Source: an uncultured Collinsella sp. (GTDB lineage: Bacteria; Actinomycetota; Coriobacteriia; Coriobacteriales; Coriobacteriaceae). From it: DNA of 64,000 nucleotides. Of the stretch, positions 60,991 through 64,000 are shown one piece after another. Within the stretch, counting starts at the first letter, position 1. Every line of letters begins with the position of its first letter. The stretch spans positions 1-64,000 of the forward strand of contig UQPF01000011.1 of the NCBI GenBank assembly GCA_900542905.1, given 5' to 3'. The position numbers and the translations under genes are program-made. The notes under the pieces were generated by a model. The model had not been told where the DNA came from, searched no databases, and saw nothing but the letters and a program-made list of their open reading frames with translations.

Positions 60991-61056
60991 CGTCTATGCC
61001 CTCATTTCGCAATGCATCCAACTCGTGCTAAGTATACAGACACAGCGATGCGGCGG

Positions 61057-61236
61057 TTAGCCAAAGAGCCCGCCGAACAGTCCGCGGCGGCGCTTGTCTT
61101 GCTTTTTCGAAGCGTCACCCTGGGCGTTCTTGCCCTGCCGCTTCTTACGATCCCGCTCCAACTCATCGTCATCGAGTAGCGTATCCCACTCAAACGGATC
61201 GTCTGTCAGATCGAACAGGTCATCGTCATCAAACAT
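61057..61236 (-). CDS. Small charged protein (59 residues)
   Basis: A 60-codon frame with ATG 61236 and a GGGAGA site 6 bases upstream encodes 59 residues. The first half is very acidic (MFDDDDLFDLTDDPFEWD, LLDDDELE). The middle is basic (RDRKKRQGK, KKQDKRRR), and the end is a glycine/phenylalanine patch GLFGGLFG. No family was recognised. It sits between a HIRAN protein and a phosphoesterase on the same strand with short gaps, so it may be co-expressed with them. The ribosome site and clean frame favour a real gene. Confidence 0.65.
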   Translation of the reverse strand: MFDDDDLFDLTDDPFEWDTLLDDDELERDRKKRQGKNAQGDASKKQDKRRRGLFGGLFG

Positions 61237-61254
61237 GGCAGTCTCCCATACCGA

Positions 61255-61581
61255 TTAGCGAGCATCCACCACATAGAGCCCAACGCGCACCTGATGCCAC
61301 GGGCTGCGCTCGGGGGCAACCTGTTGCACGCGGGCCTCAAATACGTCCTCGTGGCCGTAATACATCATCAAGGACAGTGGGCCAACCTCGTTTCCCGGAA
61401 CGTAGCCAAGTTTGGTCTTGCCATAGTAGATCGCAACTGCCTCGGGGTCATGGGGATTATCGCGCTCGGCACACAGCGTCAGTTTATCGCCCGCTTTAAG
61501 ATCGCCCAAGACCAAGGCGCCATCGGTATACTGAAATCCTGCAATGTGAAATGACAGAAGAACACGCGAAGGCTCGTACAT
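61255..61581 (-). CDS. Stand-alone HIRAN domain protein
   Basis: The 108-residue protein is a single HIRAN domain: LLSFHIAGFQYTDG, LTLCAERDNPHDPEAVAIYYG and KLGYVPGNEVGPLSLMM. HIRAN domains in eukaryotic Rad5/HLTF bind 3' DNA ends; bacterial solo forms are poorly studied and may recognise damaged or stalled DNA. The start at 61581 has GAGGAG 6 bases upstream. It precedes the 59-residue charged protein and the phosphoesterase on the same strand. Confidence 0.85.
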   Translation of the reverse strand: MYEPSRVLLSFHIAGFQYTDGALVLGDLKAGDKLTLCAERDNPHDPEAVAIYYGKTKLGYVPGNEVGPLSLMMYYGHEDVFEARVQQVAPERSPWHQVRVGLYVVDAR

Positions 61582-61817
61582 AGCAGCTCCTCTAACGGCC
61601 GGATAAACCGGTGTGTAACCTTATTGAGAAGTCTACGGTCCCGTGCGGACACAAATACATCCTGTCTGCGTCCTTCAATCGTTTGCCTCAACGCTTGCGC
61701 GACAGAACGCTTGCAGATAAGATAGGAACACGGATGGCACCCGTTGCCGCGGGTCTTGCCAACTCCGATACACGTTTTCATCGTGAGAAGTGGCCGTCTT
61801 CGCTTACGCGGGGGCGG

Positions 61818-61901
61818 CTATTTCATTCGGCCGATAAACAGACCGAGTTCGATAGCCGCAATCAACAACGCCAATAACGAAATAACATCGCTTACGTTCA
61901 T
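61818..61901 (-). CDS. 27-residue hydrophobic peptide, putative type I toxin
   Basis: A 28-codon frame encodes MNVSDVISLLALLIAAIELG plus LFIGRMK: one membrane helix with a short polar start and a basic end. This is the shape of holin-like/TxpA/Fst-type toxins. Ribosome site AAGGGA lies 6 bases before the ATG but is held in a TCCCTT-TAG-AAGGGA hairpin. A GC-rich stem (61793-61818) overlaps the stop codon. The region 61582-61792 has no other gene and could encode an antisense RNA from the plus strand. Function is inference from size, composition and leader. Confidence 0.55.
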   Translation of the reverse strand: MNVSDVISLLALLIAAIELGLFIGRMK

Positions 61902-61907
61902 ACCAAA

Positions 61908-61922
61908 TCCCTTCTAAAGGGA
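61908..61922 (-). promoter_or_regulatory. Hairpin sequestering the ribosome site of the small peptide
   Basis: The minus strand reads TCCCTT-TAG-AAGGGA, a perfect 6-bp stem. Its 3' arm is the Shine-Dalgarno of the 27-residue peptide, so translation would be low unless the stem is opened. Confidence 0.6.
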
Positions 61923-61964
61923 GTTGGCCCATCCGTGCTCCATAACAGTAGTCTAACGCAAAAT

Positions 61965-61998
61965 GCAGGTAATAGGAACACTTGTTCGTATTACCTGC
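61965..61998 (-). terminator. Terminator of the ALDH unit
   Basis: A perfect 10-bp stem (GCAGGTAATA 61965-61974, TATTACCTGC 61989-61998) lies 8 bases beyond the aldehyde dehydrogenase stop codon and is followed on the minus strand by ATTTTGCG. Confidence 0.75.
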
Positions 61999-62006
61999 GC
62001 CCTTTT

Positions 62007-63386
62007 CTAATGCACAAACATGCGCACGAACTTGTGCTTCCAGCTTGCGTAAGGAGCATAGCGGAATGGCACGTCCAGCCACGTTGCCTTGTTCACGATG
62101 CTCTTCTTGTGGCTAAACGTATCGAAGCTCTCGCGTCCATGGTACTGCCCCATACCGCTCGCACCCATGCCACCAAAGCCCATATGGCTCGTAGCCAAGT
62201 GCATAATCGTGTCGTTGACGCAGCCGCCGCCAAAGGGCACGTAACGCACAAAGCGCTGCTGAACTGCGCGATCCTGGCTAAAGATATACAGAGCCAGCGG
62301 CGTCGGACGATCCGTAATAAACGTCTCGGCCTCGTCTAGGCTCTCAAACGTCAGCACCGGCAAGATGGGACCGAAGATCTCCTCCTGCATCACGGCGTCA
62401 TCGGGGGTCACGCCGTCTAGGATCGTCGGCTCAATCTTGAGCGACGACTCGCGCGCCGCGCCTCCCAGCACGACCTTATCGGGATCGATCAGCCCGCGCA
62501 CGCGCGCAAAATGCTTAGCATTGACGATATGCCCGTAATCCTCGTTATCGAGCGGATGCTCGCCAAACATACGGCGGACCTCTTCCTTGATGAGGCCCAG
62601 CAGCTCGTCGTGCACGCGCGTATCGACCAGCAGGTAGTCGGGCGCCACGCAGGTCTGCCCTACGTTGAGCCATTTGCCAAAGGCGATACGCCGTGCCGCG
62701 ACCTTCAAGTTTGCCGTCGCATCCACGATGCAGGGGCTCTTGCCGCCCAGCTCAAGCGTCACGGGCGTGAGGTTTTTACTCGCGCGCTCCATGACGAGCT
62801 TGCCGACCGGAACGCTACCGGTAAAGAAGATCTTGTCCCAGCACTCATCGAGCAACGCTTCGTTCTCGGCGCGCCCGCCCTCGACAACCGTCACCAGGCG
62901 CGGATCAAATGCCTCTTCACAGATTTGCTTGAGCACCGCGCTCGATGCCGGAGCATAGGCACTCGGCTTGATGACCACGGTATTGCCCGCGGCAAGGGCG
63001 CCGGCGAGCGGCTCGAGTGTTAGCAAAAACGGGTAGTTCCACGGAGCCATGATGAGCGTGACGCCATAGGGCACGGCTTGCGTTTTGCACGCGCTCACGG
63101 CGTTGGCAAGGTCACACGGACGCAGGCGCGGACGACTCCATCGAGCCACGTGAGCGATCTGATGACGAATCTCGGAAAGCGACGTGCCGATCTCGCACAT
63201 ATATGCCTCGTCATGCGACTTTCCCAAATCGGTCTTGAGTGCATGGGCAATATCGGCCTCGTGCGCCCGTACCGCATCGCGTAAACTCACGAGCGCGCGA
63301 CGTCGGGCATCAACATCAAACGTAGCGTGCGTTTTAAAGTAAGTGCGCTGATCGCCGACGATGCGCGCAATTTCCTCGGTGTTCAT
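62007..63386 (-). CDS. Aldehyde dehydrogenase family protein
   Basis: The 459-residue protein is an NAD(P)-dependent aldehyde dehydrogenase of the class 3/fatty-aldehyde type. It shows APWNYPFLLTLEPLAGALAAGN, the FFTGSVPVGK loop, the general base Glu in LELGGKSPC, the catalytic Cys in NVGQTCVAPDY and EEIFGPILPV. A hydrophobic C-terminal anchor like that of fatty-aldehyde enzymes is not clear. The start at 63386 has GGAGGG upstream, overlapping the region after the alcohol dehydrogenase stop codon (9-base gap). The pair would interconvert an alcohol, aldehyde and acid. Confidence 0.94.
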   Translation of the reverse strand: MNTEEIARIVGDQRTYFKTHATFDVDARRRALVSLRDAVRAHEADIAHALKTDLGKSHDEAYMCEIGTSLSEIRHQIAHVARWSRPRLRPCDLANAVSACKTQAVPYGVTLIMAPWNYPFLLTLEPLAGALAAGNTVVIKPSAYAPASSAVLKQICEEAFDPRLVTVVEGGRAENEALLDECWDKIFFTGSVPVGKLVMERASKNLTPVTLELGGKSPCIVDATANLKVAARRIAFGKWLNVGQTCVAPDYLLVDTRVHDELLGLIKEEVRRMFGEHPLDNEDYGHIVNAKHFARVRGLIDPDKVVLGGAARESSLKIEPTILDGVTPDDAVMQEEIFGPILPVLTFESLDEAETFITDRPTPLALYIFSQDRAVQQRFVRYVPFGGGCVNDTIMHLATSHMGFGGMGASGMGQYHGRESFDTFSHKKSIVNKATWLDVPFRYAPYASWKHKFVRMFVH

Positions 63387-63395
63387 GGCACCCTC

Positions 63396-64000
63396 CTAGT
63401 TCTCGTCCTCAAACATACCACCCGCGACGACCTCGTACATACGCTCGAGCTCCAAGCGGTCCATCAAAAGCGGAACGGGGTACAGCGGATTGGCCTCGGC
63501 ATCGGCATGCGCCGCCATCTCGGGAATGTCGGAGCGGCGAATGCCCGAGACATATTTGGGGATTCCCAGGATCTCGTTCATGCGGTCGACCCAATCGAAA
63601 AAGGCCTCGGCCGCAAGACTATCCTGCGCGGTAGCCGGCGCAATGCCCGCCATGCGAGCAAGATCGGCAAGCTTGGGGGCGGCGGCGTCACCATAAGCGC
63701 GAAGCATGTGCGGCAGGATGATCGCGTTGGCCAAACCGTGCGGAATTCCGTATCGGCCGCCCAGACTGTGCGCGATGGCATGCACATATCCGACATAGGA
63801 GCGGGTAAACGCAACGCCCGCCTTATACGCCGCCGAAAGCATATTGCGACGAGCGCGCATGTCGTCACCATGCTCATAGGCCTCGAGCAAATTGTCGTGG
63901 ATAAGCTGCACCGCCTGTCGCGCCATCTTGCGCGTATAGGGCGTGGTGCTTCGCCCGATAAAGGCCTCAACGGCATGCGTCAGGGCGTCCATGCCCGTCT
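63396..64000 (-). CDS. Iron-containing alcohol dehydrogenase (5' part outside window)
   Basis: The C-terminal 201 residues of a group III Fe-dependent alcohol dehydrogenase are present; the frame continues past the right edge. Visible motifs are TGMDALTHAVEAFI, the metal-binding HAIAHSLGGRYGIPHG region and the C-terminal RRSDIPEMAAHADAEANPLYPVP. The family reduces aldehydes such as acetaldehyde or butyraldehyde with NAD(P)H. It is directly upstream of the aldehyde dehydrogenase gene in one operon. Confidence 0.95.
   Translation of the reverse strand, partial: TGMDALTHAVEAFIGRSTTPYTRKMARQAVQLIHDNLLEAYEHGDDMRARRNMLSAAYKAGVAFTRSYVGYVHAIAHSLGGRYGIPHGLANAIILPHMLRAYGDAAAPKLADLARMAGIAPATAQDSLAAEAFFDWVDRMNEILGIPKYVSGIRRSDIPEMAAHADAEANPLYPVPLLMDRLELERMYEVVAGGMFEDEN

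Noticed and set aside
61804..62082. 92-codon minus-strand ORF overlapping the small peptide
   Set aside because: It is in another frame, crosses the ALDH terminator stem and has no ribosome site. The 27-residue frame has one.

Overview
The window looks like a chromosomal segment of a high-GC Gram-positive of the class Coriobacteriia, most likely Collinsella. The partial 16S rRNA at the left edge reads like Collinsella. Supporting traits are an actinobacterial-type SOS box, GC-rich codon use, many GTG starts with strong AGGAGG ribosome sites, and gut-anaerobe metabolism (lactate dehydrogenase-Etf, KDG uptake, fermentative alcohol/aldehyde dehydrogenases). This assignment rests on recognition from memory, not on a search.

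Layout. 1-2.6 kb: the 5' end of a 16S gene, the infC-rpmI-rplT translation operon behind an attenuator-like leader, and tRNA-Leu(CAA) with a duplicated 3' end. 2.6-12 kb (minus strand): a transglutaminase-like protein, class II aldolase, a metallo-beta-lactamase-fold hydrolase, a bifunctional Rel (p)ppGpp enzyme and a RecJ nuclease fused to a RecQ-like helicase. 12-22.7 kb: a BASS-type transporter, a GalT-like protein, CutC, a complete branched-chain amino-acid ABC transporter (livFGMHK) with a second binding protein, and homoserine dehydrogenase. 22.9-34.3 kb: a short-chain dehydrogenase, a 231-bp array of alternating 15-bp half-sites, a CPA2 antiporter, the single-chain PurL, a DMT permease, a membrane diguanylate cyclase, KdgT and AzlCD.

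34.3-43.2 kb: an HD hydrolase, a putative electron-bifurcating lactate dehydrogenase operon (GlcD-like/EtfB/ferredoxin-EtfA), and a five-gene cluster encoding mostly exported proteins of unknown function. 43.2-48.9 kb: a compact operon of TerB-N/TerB-C protein, BrxD-like ATPase and Lhr-like helicase, preceded by a near-perfect LexA box. This is the best candidate for an under-described defence or DNA-processing system here.

48.9-58.5 kb: a spermidine-synthase-like protein, a bacterial Elp3, a DUF4097/XRE membrane regulatory pair, a Trm9/ALKBH8-like methyltransferase, a TrmB-like enzyme and a Ski2-like helicase. Elp3 and the Trm9-like protein would together suggest a eukaryote-style wobble-uridine pathway. 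58.5-64 kb: a DUF2130 coiled-coil nuclease candidate, a phosphoesterase, a 59-residue charged protein, a HIRAN protein, a 27-residue hydrophobic peptide with the marks of a type I toxin, and an ALDH/Fe-ADH operon cut by the window edge.

Transcription units are short, and most intergenic gaps carry clear stem-loop terminators. Many large ORFs antisense to real genes are GC-rich shadows and were left out.
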